Of a stretch of DNA of 64,000 bases, positions 7,945 to 17,007 are shown one piece after another; the stretch's first letter is position 1, and every line of letters starts with the position of its first letter. The notes beneath the pieces are model-generated. The model was not told where the DNA came from, made no database searches, and was given only the letters and a program-made list of their open reading frames with translations. Origin of the DNA: Streptomyces sp. FIT100 (GTDB taxonomy: Bacteria; Actinomycetota; Actinomycetes; Streptomycetales; Streptomycetaceae); assembly GCF_024584805.1 (NCBI RefSeq), contig NZ_CP075715.1, forward strand, positions 4,102,526 to 4,166,525. Reading direction: 5' to 3'. The position numbers and the translations under genes are program-made.

Positions 7945-9183
7945 TCAACCGCCCCGGGGCGGGGACGCGAGCTCCTCGGGCGCTGCCTCCCGCCCGGCCC
8001 GGCCCGGCTGCTGCGGCCCGTGCCGGAGCCTGAGCCGGTACTGGAGGTGACGCACGGCCGGCTCGGTGAAGCGGGCCGTGAACGGTCCCAGGATCACCAG
8101 GATCAGGACGTACGCCGTGGCGAGCGGCCCGATGCGGGGCTCCGTGGCCACCGCCAGGCCCGCGATGACGATCGAGAACTCGCCGCGGGCGACGAGCGCG
8201 CCGCCCGCCCGGAGCCGGCCCCGCGGCCCGACGCCGGCGCGGCGGGCCGCGTACCAGCCGGTGGCGATCTTGGTGACCGCGGTGGCGAGGGCCAGCAGGA
8301 GCGCGGGGACGAGGACCGGCGGGATCGCCGCGGGGTCGGTCGACAGTCCGAAGAAGACGAAGAAGACCGCGGCGAAGAGGTCCCGCAGCGGCGCGAGCAG
8401 CCGCCGGGCGCCCTCCGCGACCTCCCCCGAGAGCGCGATGCCGACGAGGAAGGCGCCGACCGCCGCCGAGACCTGGAGCTGCTGGGCCACGCCCGCGACC
8501 AGCAGGGTGAGGCCGAGGACGACGAGGAGCAGCATCTCCGGGTTGTCGGAGGAGACGGCCCGGCTGAGGACCCGGCCGTGCCGGATGGCGAGACAGAGGA
8601 CGACGAAGACGGTGCCGAGGGCGATGACCAGCGTGATGCTGCCGCCCGCGAGGCCGAGACCGGCCAGCAGGGCGGTGAGCAGCGGCAGGTAGACGGCCAT
8701 CGACAGGTCCTCGATGACGAGCACGCCGAGGATGGCCGGTGTCTCGCGGTTGCCGAGCCTCCCCAGGTCGGTGAGGACCTTCGCCACCACCCCGGACGAG
8801 GAGATCCAGGTCACCCCGGCGAGCGCGACGGCGCCGACCGGGCCCCAGCCCAGCAGCAGCGCGGCGCCCGCGCCGGGGAGCGCGTTGAGGACGAAGTCGA
8901 CGGCGCCGGACGGATACTGCGTGCGCAGGCTGGTGACCAGCTCGGACGCGCTGTACTCCAGCCCCAGCAGGAGCAGCAGCAGGATGACGCCGATCTCGGC
9001 GCCGACCGCGATGAAGTCCCCGCTGGCGCTGAGCGGCAGCAGCCCACCCCGTCCGAAGGCGAGCCCGGCGAGCAGATAGAGCGGTATCGGGGAGAGCCCG
9101 ATGCGTCCGGCGAACCGGCCGATCAGCCCCAGCGTGAGGATGATGCCGCCGAGCTCGATCAGGAGGGTGGTGGTGCTGTGCAC
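7945..9183 (-). CDS. Cation/proton antiporter, CPA2 (KefB-type) family
   Basis: A 412-residue membrane antiporter of the Na+/H+ exchanger (CPA2) fold with about twelve helices. The core contains GVILLLLLLGLEYSASEL, the SSSGVVAKVL segment, the unwound-helix region VIEDLSMAVYL with the expected Asp, and FFVFFGLSTDP. It lacks the cytoplasmic TrkA-N domain of full KefB; nucleotide or ligand sensing is instead supplied by the separate TrkA-C protein encoded two bases upstream in the same operon, as in KhtU/KhtT-type systems. It probably exports K+ or Na+ in exchange for protons. Confidence 0.9.
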   Translation of the reverse strand: MHSTTTLLIELGGIILTLGLIGRFAGRIGLSPIPLYLLAGLAFGRGGLLPLSASGDFIAVGAEIGVILLLLLLGLEYSASELVTSLRTQYPSGAVDFVLNALPGAGAALLLGWGPVGAVALAGVTWISSSGVVAKVLTDLGRLGNRETPAILGVLVIEDLSMAVYLPLLTALLAGLGLAGGSITLVIALGTVFVVLCLAIRHGRVLSRAVSSDNPEMLLLVVLGLTLLVAGVAQQLQVSAAVGAFLVGIALSGEVAEGARRLLAPLRDLFAAVFFVFFGLSTDPAAIPPVLVPALLLALATAVTKIATGWYAARRAGVGPRGRLRAGGALVARGEFSIVIAGLAVATEPRIGPLATAYVLILVILGPFTARFTEPAVRHLQYRLRLRHGPQQPGRAGREAAPEELASPPRGG

Positions 9184-9185
9184 GG

Positions 9186-9758
9186 TCAGTCTCCCGTGTC
9201 GCCGTCGCTGTCGTCGCCACCGTTGCTGCCCTCGCTGTCGCTGTCGCTGTCGCTGTCGCCGGCGTCGCTGCCGTCGCCGGCTTCGTGCTCCGTCCCGGAG
9301 ATGATCCCGGCGAGGCCGTCCACGCCCTCCCGGGTCCCGACCGCCACGAGCGTGTCCCCGATCGCGAACCGGAAGTCCGGACCGGGCGACGGATGCGCGC
9401 TGGTCCGGCGCAGCACGGCGACGATCGACGCGCCCGTCCGGGTGCGCGCCCGGGTCTCACCGAGCCGCCGCCCCGCGTACGGGGAGCGGGCGGAGACCGG
9501 GATGCGCTCCGTGACCAGGTCGATCCCGTCGGTGCGTACGGCATCGATCGTGTCCGGGGCGATGAGGTGGGCGAGCGCGGCCGCCTCGTCGGGCGACAGC
9601 GGTACGGACGCGACGCTCGCGTCCGGATCGGCGGCGGCGTAGAAGCCGAGGAAACGGCGGCCGTCCTGGTGGACGACGACGGAGAGACGGCGTCCGCTCT
9701 CGGTGGTGAAGTCGTACTGCGTGCCGACGCCGGGGAGCGAAGTGCGCCGTGTGCCCAT
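9186..9758 (-). CDS. Antiporter regulatory subunit, KhtT/TrkA-C type
   Basis: A 190-residue cytoplasmic protein with the KhtT-type N-terminal part (RTSLPGVGTQYDFTTESGRRL) and a C-terminal RCK_C/TrkA-C domain (about residues 78-150, with RIPVSARSPYAGRRLGE and FAIGDTLVAVGTREGVDGL). Such subunits gate the CPA2 antiporter, whose gene follows after two bases. The last 35 residues are an Asp/Ser/Gly-rich acidic tail with SDSDSDS repeats, not part of the domain. GGGAGG lies before the ATG at 9758. The promoter must lie in 9759-9883, shared with the divergent cobL. Confidence 0.88.
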   Translation of the reverse strand: MGTRRTSLPGVGTQYDFTTESGRRLSVVVHQDGRRFLGFYAAADPDASVASVPLSPDEAAALAHLIAPDTIDAVRTDGIDLVTERIPVSARSPYAGRRLGETRARTRTGASIVAVLRRTSAHPSPGPDFRFAIGDTLVAVGTREGVDGLAGIISGTEHEAGDGSDAGDSDSDSDSEGSNGGDDSDGDTGD

Positions 9759-9883
9759 GGATGCCTCCCGGTACAGGAGTTGAGCAGTATGTCTTTAAAC
9801 TACCATTACCTTTCCATTGGTCGATCTTGACCATCGTCGGGGGGCGGCGGGCGGCGGGGGCCCGAACAGTAGAGTTCCGGTCC

Positions 9884-11134
9884 GTGAACGCCGACCCGTA
9901 CCCCGCCGACCACGTGCTTTCCGTCGTCGGGATCGGCGCCGACGGCTGGGACGGGCTCCCCGAGACCTCCCGCGCCGCCCTGCGCGCCGCCGACGTGCTC
10001 ATCGGCGGGGCACGCCAGCTCCGCCTGCTGCCCACCGCCGAGTGCGGGGGCGAGCGCGTGCCGTGGCCGTCGCCGCTGCGGCCCGCCGTGCCGGGGCTGC
10101 TCGCCGCGCACGCCGGCCGGCGCGTGGCCGTGCTCGCCAGCGGCGACCCCATGTTCTACGGCATCGGCCGTGCGCTCGCCGAGGAGCTCGGCGCGGACGG
10201 GGTGCGCGTCCTGCCGCATCCGTCGTCCGTGTCGTACGCCTGTGCCCGCCTCGGCTGGCCGCTGGAGGACACCGGCACGGTGACCCTGGTCGGCAGGCCG
10301 GCGGCCTCGCTCACCGGCGCGCTGCACGACGGGCGGCGGCTGCTGGTCCTGAGCGCGGGCGCGGCGACGCCGGGGGAGGTGGCCGGGCTGCTGGCCGCGA
10401 AGGGCTTCGGGCCGACCCGGATGCGCGTACTCGAACAGCTCGGTTCGGCGCGCGAGCGGGTACGGGACGGAATCGCCGGGAGCTGGGCCCACCCGCCCGG
10501 CGACCCCCTGAACGTCATCGCGCTCGACTGCGTACGGGAAGCCGGCGCCCTGCGGCTGGGCGCCGTGCCGGGGCTGCCCGACGAGGCGTACGAGCACGAC
10601 GGCCAGCTCACCAAGCGGCATGTGCGCGCCGCGACGCTCGCCGCGCTCGCACCCGCGCCCGGGGAGCTGCTGTGGGACATCGGCGGCGGATCGGGGTCGA
10701 TCGCGATCGAGTGGATGCGTACGCACCGGTCGTGCCGGGCGGTCACGGTCGAGCGCGATCCGGAACGGGCGCGGCGCATCGCGCGCAACGCGGAGGCGCT
10801 CGGCGTTCCCGGTCTGCGGATCGTGGCGGCCGCCGCGCCCGAGGGGCTCACCGAGCTCCCCGCGCCCGACGCGGTGTTCATCGGCGGCGGGCTCACCGCG
10901 CCCGGTCTGCTGGAGCACTGCTGGGCCGCGCTGCCGGCGGGCGGGCGGCTCGTCGCCAACACCGTGACGCTGGAGTCCGAGGCGCTGCTCGCCGACCGGT
11001 ACCGGCGCCACGGGGGCGAGCTCGTACGGCTCGCCGTCGCGCACGCCGTGCCGGTCGGCGGTTTCACCGGCTGGCGCCAGGCGATGCCGGTCACCCAATG
11101 GTCCGTCACCAAAACGGAAGGGCAGGAGCAATGA
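9884..11134 (+). CDS. cobL: Precorrin-6Y C5,15-methyltransferase (decarboxylating), CobL/CbiET
   Basis: A 416-residue fusion acting late in corrin ring synthesis: it methylates C5 and C15 of precorrin-6Y and removes the acetate carboxyl at C12. The N-terminal half is a CbiE-type tetrapyrrole methyltransferase (VVGIGADGWDGL, ASGDPMFYGIG, HPSSVSYACARLGWP). The second half from about residue 230 is CbiT, a Rossmann SAM methyltransferase (LLWDIGGGSGSIAIEWM, VFIGGGLT). The start is a GTG at 9884 with only a weak ribosome site. The stop overlaps the cobM start in ATGA, so the two are coupled. Confidence 0.94.
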   Translation: MNADPYPADHVLSVVGIGADGWDGLPETSRAALRAADVLIGGARQLRLLPTAECGGERVPWPSPLRPAVPGLLAAHAGRRVAVLASGDPMFYGIGRALAEELGADGVRVLPHPSSVSYACARLGWPLEDTGTVTLVGRPAASLTGALHDGRRLLVLSAGAATPGEVAGLLAAKGFGPTRMRVLEQLGSARERVRDGIAGSWAHPPGDPLNVIALDCVREAGALRLGAVPGLPDEAYEHDGQLTKRHVRAATLAALAPAPGELLWDIGGGSGSIAIEWMRTHRSCRAVTVERDPERARRIARNAEALGVPGLRIVAAAAPEGLTELPAPDAVFIGGGLTAPGLLEHCWAALPAGGRLVANTVTLESEALLADRYRRHGGELVRLAVAHAVPVGGFTGWRQAMPVTQWSVTKTEGQEQ

Positions 11135-11886
11135 CTGTCTACTTCATCGGCGCGGGCCCCGGCGCCGCCGACCTGATCACCCTGCGGGGCGCACGGACGC
11201 TCGCCTCGTGCCCGGTCTGCCTGTACGCCGGCTCGCTCGTCCCGGCCGAGCTGCTGGCCCAATGCCCGCCGGACGCACGGCTCGTCGACACCGCCCACCT
11301 CGACCTGGACGCGATCACCGCCGAGTTCGTCCGCGCCCACGAGGAGGGCCACGACGTGGCCCGGCTGCACTCGGGCGACCCCTCGGTCTTCAGCGCCGTC
11401 GCGGAACAGATGCGGCGCCTCGACGCGGTGGGAATCCCGTACGAGGTCGTGCCCGGGGTGCCGGCGTTCGCCGCGGCGGCGGCCGCGCTGAAGCGCGAAC
11501 TGACCGTCCCGACCGTCGGCCAGACGGTCATCCTGACCCGCATCGCACAGCAGGCCACCCCCATGCCCGACGGCGAGGACCTCGCCACCCTGGGCCGCAG
11601 CGGCGCGCTGCTCGTCCTCCACCTGGCGGCGCGCCACGCCGACCGCGTCGTCGCCGAACTGCTGCCGCACTACGGCACCGACTGCCCCGCCGCGGTCGTC
11701 GCCATGGCCAGCCGCCCCGACGAGATCGTGCTGCGCGGCACCCTCGGCGACATCGCCGGTCTGACGAAGGCGGCGGGCATCACCAGGACGGCGGTGATCC
11801 TGGTGGGCCGCACCCTGGCCGCGTCCCAGTTCAGGGACAGCCACCTGTACGACCCGGCCCGCGAGCGCCACGCCTGCGGCGACTGA
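11131..11886 (+). CDS. cobM: Precorrin-4 C11-methyltransferase
   Basis: A 251-residue SAM-dependent tetrapyrrole methyltransferase that adds the C11 methyl in cobalamin synthesis. Family motifs are clear: VYFIGAGPGAADLITLRGA at the N-terminus, YAGSLVPAELL, RLHSGDPSVFSAVAEQM and VVPGVPAFAAAAAALKRELTVP. Length is normal for CobM. The ATG at 11131 overlaps the cobL stop and has GGCAGGAG upstream. It converges on cobK across a 42-base GC-rich gap. Confidence 0.95.
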   Translation: MTVYFIGAGPGAADLITLRGARTLASCPVCLYAGSLVPAELLAQCPPDARLVDTAHLDLDAITAEFVRAHEEGHDVARLHSGDPSVFSAVAEQMRRLDAVGIPYEVVPGVPAFAAAAAALKRELTVPTVGQTVILTRIAQQATPMPDGEDLATLGRSGALLVLHLAARHADRVVAELLPHYGTDCPAAVVAMASRPDEIVLRGTLGDIAGLTKAAGITRTAVILVGRTLAASQFRDSHLYDPARERHACGD

Positions 11887-11928
11887 CCCGGGGGCGCCGC
11901 GGGGCGGCGCGGAGCGGCTCCGGGGCGC

Positions 11929-12666
11929 TCACGCCCGTGCCGCCACCCACGCCACCGCCTCGTCCACCGTCGCCGCCACCGGCACCCCTTCCGGAACCGG
12001 CGGGCGGCGGACCACCACCACCGCAAGGCCCGCCTCGCGCGCGGCCGTGAGCTTCGGGGCGGTCGCCGCGCCGCCGCTGTCCTTCGTCACGAGGACGTCG
12101 ACGCGGTGGCGGCGCAGCAGTTCGCGCTCGCCGTCGAGGGTGAAGGGCCCCCGGTCCAGGAGGGTCTCCATCCGGGACGGGTGCGGAGGCGAAGGGGGGT
12201 CCACGGAGCGGACCAGGAACCACAGCTCGTCGAGGTGGGCGAAGGCCGGAAGCCCCATGCGGCCCGTGGTGAGGAAGATCCGGGTGCCGAGGGCCGGCAG
12301 GGCGCGTGCCGCGTCCGCCAGGGAGTCGGTGAGGTGCCAGGTGTCGCCGTCGGCGGGGGCCCACCCGGGGCGGCGCAGGGCGAGCAGGGGAACATGGGCC
12401 AGAGCGGCGGCGCGTGCCGCGTTGAAACTGATCGTTCCGGCGAAGGGATGGGTGGCGTCGATGAGCAGGTCCACGCCGTGGTCGCCCAGCCACGCCGCGA
12501 GGCCCTCCGCGCCGCCGAAGCCGCCGACGCGCACCTCACCGCGGCGGGGGAGCCGCGGCGCCGCGACCCGGCCGGCCAGCGAGGTCGTCACCCGGATCCC
12601 CCTCGCGCACAGCGGTTCGGCGAGGGCACGGGCCTCGGTGGTACCGCCGAGGACGAGGATGTGCAT
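11929..12666 (-). CDS. cobK: Precorrin-6A reductase
   Basis: A 245-residue NADPH-dependent reductase that converts precorrin-6A to dihydroprecorrin-6. It begins MHILVLGGTTEARALAEPL, the family's Rossmann signature, and contains DLLIDATHPFAGTISFNAA, IFLTTGRMGLPAF and a C-terminal VTKDSGGAATAPKLTAA segment typical of CobK/CbiJ. Length is normal. Its start codon lies only 11 bases from that of cbiD on the other strand, so the promoters of the two genes must overlap each other's 5' coding ends unless they are read from farther away. Confidence 0.94.
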   Translation of the reverse strand: MHILVLGGTTEARALAEPLCARGIRVTTSLAGRVAAPRLPRRGEVRVGGFGGAEGLAAWLGDHGVDLLIDATHPFAGTISFNAARAAALAHVPLLALRRPGWAPADGDTWHLTDSLADAARALPALGTRIFLTTGRMGLPAFAHLDELWFLVRSVDPPSPPHPSRMETLLDRGPFTLDGERELLRRHRVDVLVTKDSGGAATAPKLTAAREAGLAVVVVRRPPVPEGVPVAATVDEAVAWVAARA

Positions 12667-12677
12667 GGGGTCCTTCG

Positions 12678-13808
12678 ATGGGTGAGGCCGGTGGTGGCGG
12701 TGGCGGTCGTGCCGCCCAACTGAAGCACACCGGTCTGCGCCCCGGGTGGACGACCGGCGCCTGCGCCACCGCCGCCGCGACCGCCGCGTACACCGCACTG
12801 CTGTCCGGCGACTTCCCCGACCCGGTGACGATCGTGCTGCCGAAGGGGCAGACCCCGGCGTTCGCGCTGGCCGCCGAGGAGCTGCGGGACGGACACGCGA
12901 TGGCCGGTGTGGTCAAGGACGCGGGGGACGACCCGGACGTCACCCACGGCGCGCTGGTCCGGGCCGCGGTGCGGATCCTGCCGGCCGGTTCCGGTGTCGT
13001 CTTCCGGGCGGGCGCAGGCGTCGGCACGGTCACCCGGCCCGGGCTGCCGCTCGACGTGGGGGAGCCCGCCATCAACCCCGTGCCGCGCCAGTTGATGCGC
13101 GAGCACATCGCCCGGGCGGCGGCCCGGCACGGCGGCACCGGCGACGCCGAGATCACCGTCTCCGTCGACCACGGCGAGGAGATCGCCCGCTCCACCTGGA
13201 ACCCGCGGCTCGGCATCCTCGGCGGACTGTCCATCCTCGGCACGACCGGGATCGTCGTCCCGTACTCCTGCTCGGCGTGGATCGACTCGATCCGCCGTGG
13301 TGTGGATGTGGCCCGGGCGGCGGGCCGTACGCATGTCGCCGGCTGCACCGGCTCGACGTCCGAGAAGGCGGTCGTCTCGCTCTACGGTCTGCCCGAGGAC
13401 GCCCTGCTCGACATGGGCGACTTCGCGGGCGCGGTGCTCAAGTACGTACGCCGGCACCCGGTGGACCGGCTCACCGTCTGCGGCGGCTTCGCGAAGCTGT
13501 CGAAGCTCGCCGCCGGGCATCTGGACCTCCACTCCGCCCGCTCCCAGGTCGACAAGGGCTTCCTTGCGGAGCTGGCGCGGGCGGGCGGGGCGGACGAGGC
13601 GCTGGCGGCACAGGTCGCGGCGGCCAACACCGGCCTCGCCGCCCTCCAGTTGTGTGCCGCACGCGGTGTGCCGCTGGGCGACCTCGTGGCGGCGGCCGCC
13701 CGGGAGCAGGCGCTCGGCGTGCTCCGGGGCGCACCGGTCACGGTGGACGTGGTGTGCGTCGACCGGGCAGGGACGGTGGTGGGGCGCTCGTCCCCCAAGG
13801 GGCCCTGA
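12678..13808 (+). CDS. cbiD: Cobalt-precorrin-5B C1-methyltransferase, CbiD
   Basis: A 376-residue CbiD-family protein, which methylates C1 of the corrin ring with loss of the C20 two-carbon unit in the anaerobic pathway. Signatures include LRPGWTTGACATAAATAAY, GVGTVTRPGLPLDVGEPAINPVPR, a LGTTGIVVPYSCSAW segment and GSTSEKAV. In this cluster it co-occurs with the oxygen-dependent CobG and the aerobic chelatase CobN, and no cobF is seen, so CbiD probably fills the C1-methylation step. The ATG at 12678 is used; the first ten residues are Gly-rich and may be dispensable. Confidence 0.93.
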   Translation: MGEAGGGGGGRAAQLKHTGLRPGWTTGACATAAATAAYTALLSGDFPDPVTIVLPKGQTPAFALAAEELRDGHAMAGVVKDAGDDPDVTHGALVRAAVRILPAGSGVVFRAGAGVGTVTRPGLPLDVGEPAINPVPRQLMREHIARAAARHGGTGDAEITVSVDHGEEIARSTWNPRLGILGGLSILGTTGIVVPYSCSAWIDSIRRGVDVARAAGRTHVAGCTGSTSEKAVVSLYGLPEDALLDMGDFAGAVLKYVRRHPVDRLTVCGGFAKLSKLAAGHLDLHSARSQVDKGFLAELARAGGADEALAAQVAAANTGLAALQLCAARGVPLGDLVAAAAREQALGVLRGAPVTVDVVCVDRAGTVVGRSSPKGP

Positions 13809-13815
13809 CCACGGG

Positions 13816-13908
13816 CGGTCGGGCCGGTCGCCCGGCCGGTCACGCGGTCGCCCGGCCGGTCATGGGGACGCCCGGTCGGTCACCCGCCCGGTCGGTCACC
13901 CGGACGGC
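13816..13908. repeat. Degenerate GGTCGCCCGGCC-type repeat cluster
   Basis: Several imperfect direct copies of a short unit (variants of cccggtcggtca and cgcccggccggtca) fill the gap between cbiD and the amine oxidase. They are partly self-complementary (CCGGCCGG), so hairpins may form and act as terminator. No coding potential is apparent. Confidence 0.6.
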
Positions 13909-13985
13909 TCCCCCGTCGCGCCCGGCCGGATCACCCACCGGGCGCCGCGGGCACCGGCGGGCGAGGCTGCTCCGTGGAGGTGGCC

Positions 13986-15347
13986 ATGGAGCAGGTGAGC
14001 GCAGACGTGTGCGTCGTGGGCGCGGGGTTCGCGGGTCTTGCGGCCGCGCGGCAACTGGTCGGGGCCGGCCGGGAGGTCGTGGTGCTGGAGGCCGGGGACC
14101 GGGTCGGCGGGCGGGTCTGGAACAGGGAGCTGCCCGACGGCACCGTGGTCTCCGCGGGCGGCACCTGGCTGGGAAAGGGCCAGGAGCGGATGTTCCAGCT
14201 CTGCCGGGATCTCGGACTCGAGGTGTACCCCCAGTACGACGACGGCGATCACCTCGTGCGTCTCGACGGCGTCAACCACCGCTACCGGGGCACCGTCCCC
14301 AAGGCCGGCCCGGCCGCGCTCGCCGCGCTCGGGACCGCCCTCCTGCGCCTGAACCTGATGGCGCGGCGGCTTCCCGCGGACGCCCCCTGGCAGGCCCGGC
14401 GGGCACGGGCCTGGGACGCCCGGACGCTCGGGCAGTGGCTCTCCCAACCGCTCAACGTGCCCTCGGACACCGCCCGTACGCTCCTCCGATCGACGATGAG
14501 CCTGCTCTTCTGCGCCGACCCGTCGGAGGTCTCGCTGCTCGGCGCGCTCGTTCTGGCGCGGGGCGGCGGGCTCGGCGGGTTCGGCTACTACACCGACAGC
14601 CGGAAGACGGAATCCCACCTCGTGGACGGCGGAGCCCCCGAACTGGCGCGGCGGATGGCCGAGCGCCTGGGAGCGGCGGTACGGCTGTCCAGCCCGGTCC
14701 GGCGCATCGAGCAGAACGCCGCCGACGTGCGGCTCGTCTCCGACGCGCTCGCCGTGCGGGCACGGCGGGTCATCGTCGCCACTCCGCCCGTGCTCGCCGG
14801 CCGCATCGTCTTCGACCCGCCGCTGCCCGCCGCACACAGCCACCTGCGGCAGCGGGCGGTGCCCGGGGCGATCATCAGGGTGATCACGCAGTACCCCGAG
14901 CCGTTCTGGCGGGGGCAGCGGCTGTCGGGGCAGACGCTCGCACCCCGGTCGCCCGCCCCGGTCACCATCGACCAGACCCCGCGCTCGGGGCGGCCGGGGG
15001 TGCTGAGCAGTTACGCGTTCGGGCCCGGGGCCGTGCGGCTGGGCCGCCTCGCCCCCGAGGAGCGCCAGGACCTCTGGCTGGGCGCGCTCGCCCAGCGGTT
15101 CGGACCGGAGGCGCGCCGTCCCACCGCGTACCTGGAGACGGACTGGTCGGGACAGCCGTGGTCGCTGGGCGGGATGGTCGCCCACTTCCCGCCCGGCGCG
15201 CTGACCGGTTACGGCAGCGCGCTGCGCGAGCCCGCGGGCCGGATCCACTGGGCGGGCACGGAGTCGGCGACGCTGATGCACGGACTGATGGAGGGGGCGG
15301 TGCGCTCCGGCGAGCGAGCCGCCCACGAAGTCCTGGCCGCGGACTGA
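13986..15347 (+). CDS. Flavin-dependent amine oxidase (FAD monoamine oxidase family)
   Basis: A 453-residue FAD enzyme. The dinucleotide-binding motif is VVGAGFAGLAAARQLVGAG near the N-terminus with the acidic end at VVLEAGDRVGGRVWNRE, and the C-terminal FAD motif is GRIHWAGTESATLMHGLMEGAV. These place it in the flavin monoamine oxidase family, which oxidises primary amines or polyamines to aldehydes. There is no signal peptide. The ATG at 13986 is chosen because GGAGG ends five bases upstream; an in-frame GTG at 13974 lies within that ribosome site. It sits between cobalamin genes but has no known part in corrin synthesis. The substrate is not predictable here. Confidence 0.9.
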   Translation: MEQVSADVCVVGAGFAGLAAARQLVGAGREVVVLEAGDRVGGRVWNRELPDGTVVSAGGTWLGKGQERMFQLCRDLGLEVYPQYDDGDHLVRLDGVNHRYRGTVPKAGPAALAALGTALLRLNLMARRLPADAPWQARRARAWDARTLGQWLSQPLNVPSDTARTLLRSTMSLLFCADPSEVSLLGALVLARGGGLGGFGYYTDSRKTESHLVDGGAPELARRMAERLGAAVRLSSPVRRIEQNAADVRLVSDALAVRARRVIVATPPVLAGRIVFDPPLPAAHSHLRQRAVPGAIIRVITQYPEPFWRGQRLSGQTLAPRSPAPVTIDQTPRSGRPGVLSSYAFGPGAVRLGRLAPEERQDLWLGALAQRFGPEARRPTAYLETDWSGQPWSLGGMVAHFPPGALTGYGSALREPAGRIHWAGTESATLMHGLMEGAVRSGERAAHEVLAAD

Positions 15348-15440
15348 CCACGGACTGACTGTGGACGGACGACGGCCCGGCCGCGGCCCGGCCGTCCGGG
15401 CGGGCTCGCCCCGTGCACGGGCCGGCGCGGGGCGTGTCGT

Positions 15441-15489
15441 CGGCGTCCCGGCTGCTGTCGGCGCCCGGCACGCCCCCACCGGGACGCCG
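15441..15489. terminator. Inverted repeat between convergent genes
   Basis: Perfect 11-bp arms (CGGCGTCCCGG at 15441-15451; complement at 15479-15489) enclose a 27-base GC-rich loop. The right arm ends directly at the cobIJ stop codon. Likely a bidirectional terminator between the amine oxidase and cobIJ. Confidence 0.55.
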
Positions 15490-17007
15490 CTATGCGTCGG
15501 ACGCGCCCTGAGCGGGGTACGTCCGCGGAGTCCAGGCGACCGTCGTGCCGTCGCCCCGCGACACCGTGCGCGTCCGGGACGAGCCGACCAGCAGCAGCGT
15601 CCTCATGTCGACCACCGCCGGGTCGAGTTCGGCCAGGCGCACGATCCGTACGCTCTCCTCCGCACCGCCCGCATCGCGGGCGACGACGACCGGGGTGTCC
15701 GGGGCGCGGTGCTCCAGGAGCAGTTCGCGGACCTTGGCCACCTGCCAGGTGCGGCTGCGCGAGCCCGGGTTGTAGAGAGCGAGGACGAGGTCGGCGGCGG
15801 CCGCCGCCCGGATCCGTTCGGCGATGACCTCCCACGGCTTGAGCCGGTCGGAGAGCGAGACCGTCGCGTAGTCGTGGCCGAGTGGCGCTCCCGCGCGGGC
15901 CGCCGCGGCGTTCGCCGCCGTGACACCGGGCAGGACGCGCACGGGCACGTCCGCGTACGGCTCCAGCGACGCGGCCTCCAGCACCGCCGTGGCCATCGCG
16001 AAGACGCCCGGGTCGCCGCCCGACACGACGGCCACGCGCCGCCCGCGCCGGGCGAGGTCCAGCGCGAACTCCGCGCGCTCCGCCTCCACTTTGTTGTCGG
16101 AGCCGTGGCGGCGCTGGCCCGGCCGCACCGGCACCCGGTCCAGATAGGTCGTGTAGCCGACCAGATCGTCGGCGGCCGCCAGCGCACCCCGGGTCTCGGG
16201 CGTGAGCCACAGCGGTCCGGCCGGGCCGGTGCCCACCACGACGACCTCGCCCTGCGCCCGCGCCTCGGGCCGGACCTCGTCGACACGGCTCGGCAGCACC
16301 GCCACCGAGAAGTACGGCACCGACTCCGGATCCACCTCGGCCAGCCGCTCCGTGCGCTCGCCGTCCATCGTGGCGCGCTCGACGTACCGCGCGTCGTCCA
16401 GCCGCCCCGCCCGCTCCAGCGCGCGCCGCACCGTGGGGAACGTCCGCCCCAGCTTCATCACCACAGCCGAGTCGGTGGCGGCGAGACGGGCCGCCAGCTC
16501 CTCCTCCGGGAGCGTGCCGGGGATGATCGTCAGGACCTCCTCGGCCTCGCACAGCGGCTCGCCGAGCCGGGCCGCGGCCGCGCTCACCGAGGTGATCCCG
16601 GGGATGACCTCGGTCGGGTAGCGGTGGGCCAGCCGCTTGTGCATGTGCTGGTAGGAGCCGTAGAAGAGCGGATCGCCCTCGGCCAGCACGGCGACCGTCC
16701 GGCCCGCGTCGAGATGGGCCGCGAGCCGCTCCGCCGCCTCCTCGTAGAAGTCGTCGAGCGCGCCGCGGTAGCCGCCGGGATGGTCGGTGGTCTCCACGGT
16801 GATCGGGTACATCAGGCGCTCCTCGATGTGGTCGGGGCGCAGATGTCCCGCCACGATGGAGCGCGCGATGGAACGGCCGTGGCGGGCGCTGTGGTAGGCC
16901 ACGACATCCGCCTCGGCGATGACCTCGACGGCCCGCAGGGTCATCAGGGACGGGTCGCCGGGTCCGAGCCCGACGCCGTAGAGCCGTCCGGTCCGCTGGG
17001 TGCTCAT
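15490..17007 (-). CDS. cobIJ: Precorrin-2 C20- / precorrin-3B C17-methyltransferase fusion
   Basis: A 505-residue fusion of two tetrapyrrole methyltransferases. Residues 1 to about 245 are CobI (LYGVGLGPGDPSLMTLRAVEV, VLAEGDPLFYGSYQHM, EVIPGITSVSAAAARLGEPL). From about 250 it is CobJ (VVVVGTGPAGPLWLTPET, VAVVSGGDPGVFAMATAVLE, RVLPGVTAANAAAARAGAPLGHDY), which also contracts the ring. The two-domain protein is common in actinobacteria. The start overlaps the cobH stop in ATGA; cobG, cobH and cobIJ are thus a coupled minus-strand operon read away from cobN. Confidence 0.95.
   Translation of the reverse strand: MSTQRTGRLYGVGLGPGDPSLMTLRAVEVIAEADVVAYHSARHGRSIARSIVAGHLRPDHIEERLMYPITVETTDHPGGYRGALDDFYEEAAERLAAHLDAGRTVAVLAEGDPLFYGSYQHMHKRLAHRYPTEVIPGITSVSAAAARLGEPLCEAEEVLTIIPGTLPEEELAARLAATDSAVVMKLGRTFPTVRRALERAGRLDDARYVERATMDGERTERLAEVDPESVPYFSVAVLPSRVDEVRPEARAQGEVVVVGTGPAGPLWLTPETRGALAAADDLVGYTTYLDRVPVRPGQRRHGSDNKVEAERAEFALDLARRGRRVAVVSGGDPGVFAMATAVLEAASLEPYADVPVRVLPGVTAANAAAARAGAPLGHDYATVSLSDRLKPWEVIAERIRAAAAADLVLALYNPGSRSRTWQVAKVRELLLEHRAPDTPVVVARDAGGAEESVRIVRLAELDPAVVDMRTLLLVGSSRTRTVSRGDGTTVAWTPRTYPAQGASDA

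Noticed and set aside
12746..15358. An 870-codon plus-strand frame covering cbiD and the amine oxidase
   Set aside because: It is Arg/Gly/Pro-rich, the usual sign of an out-of-frame reading of high-GC genes.
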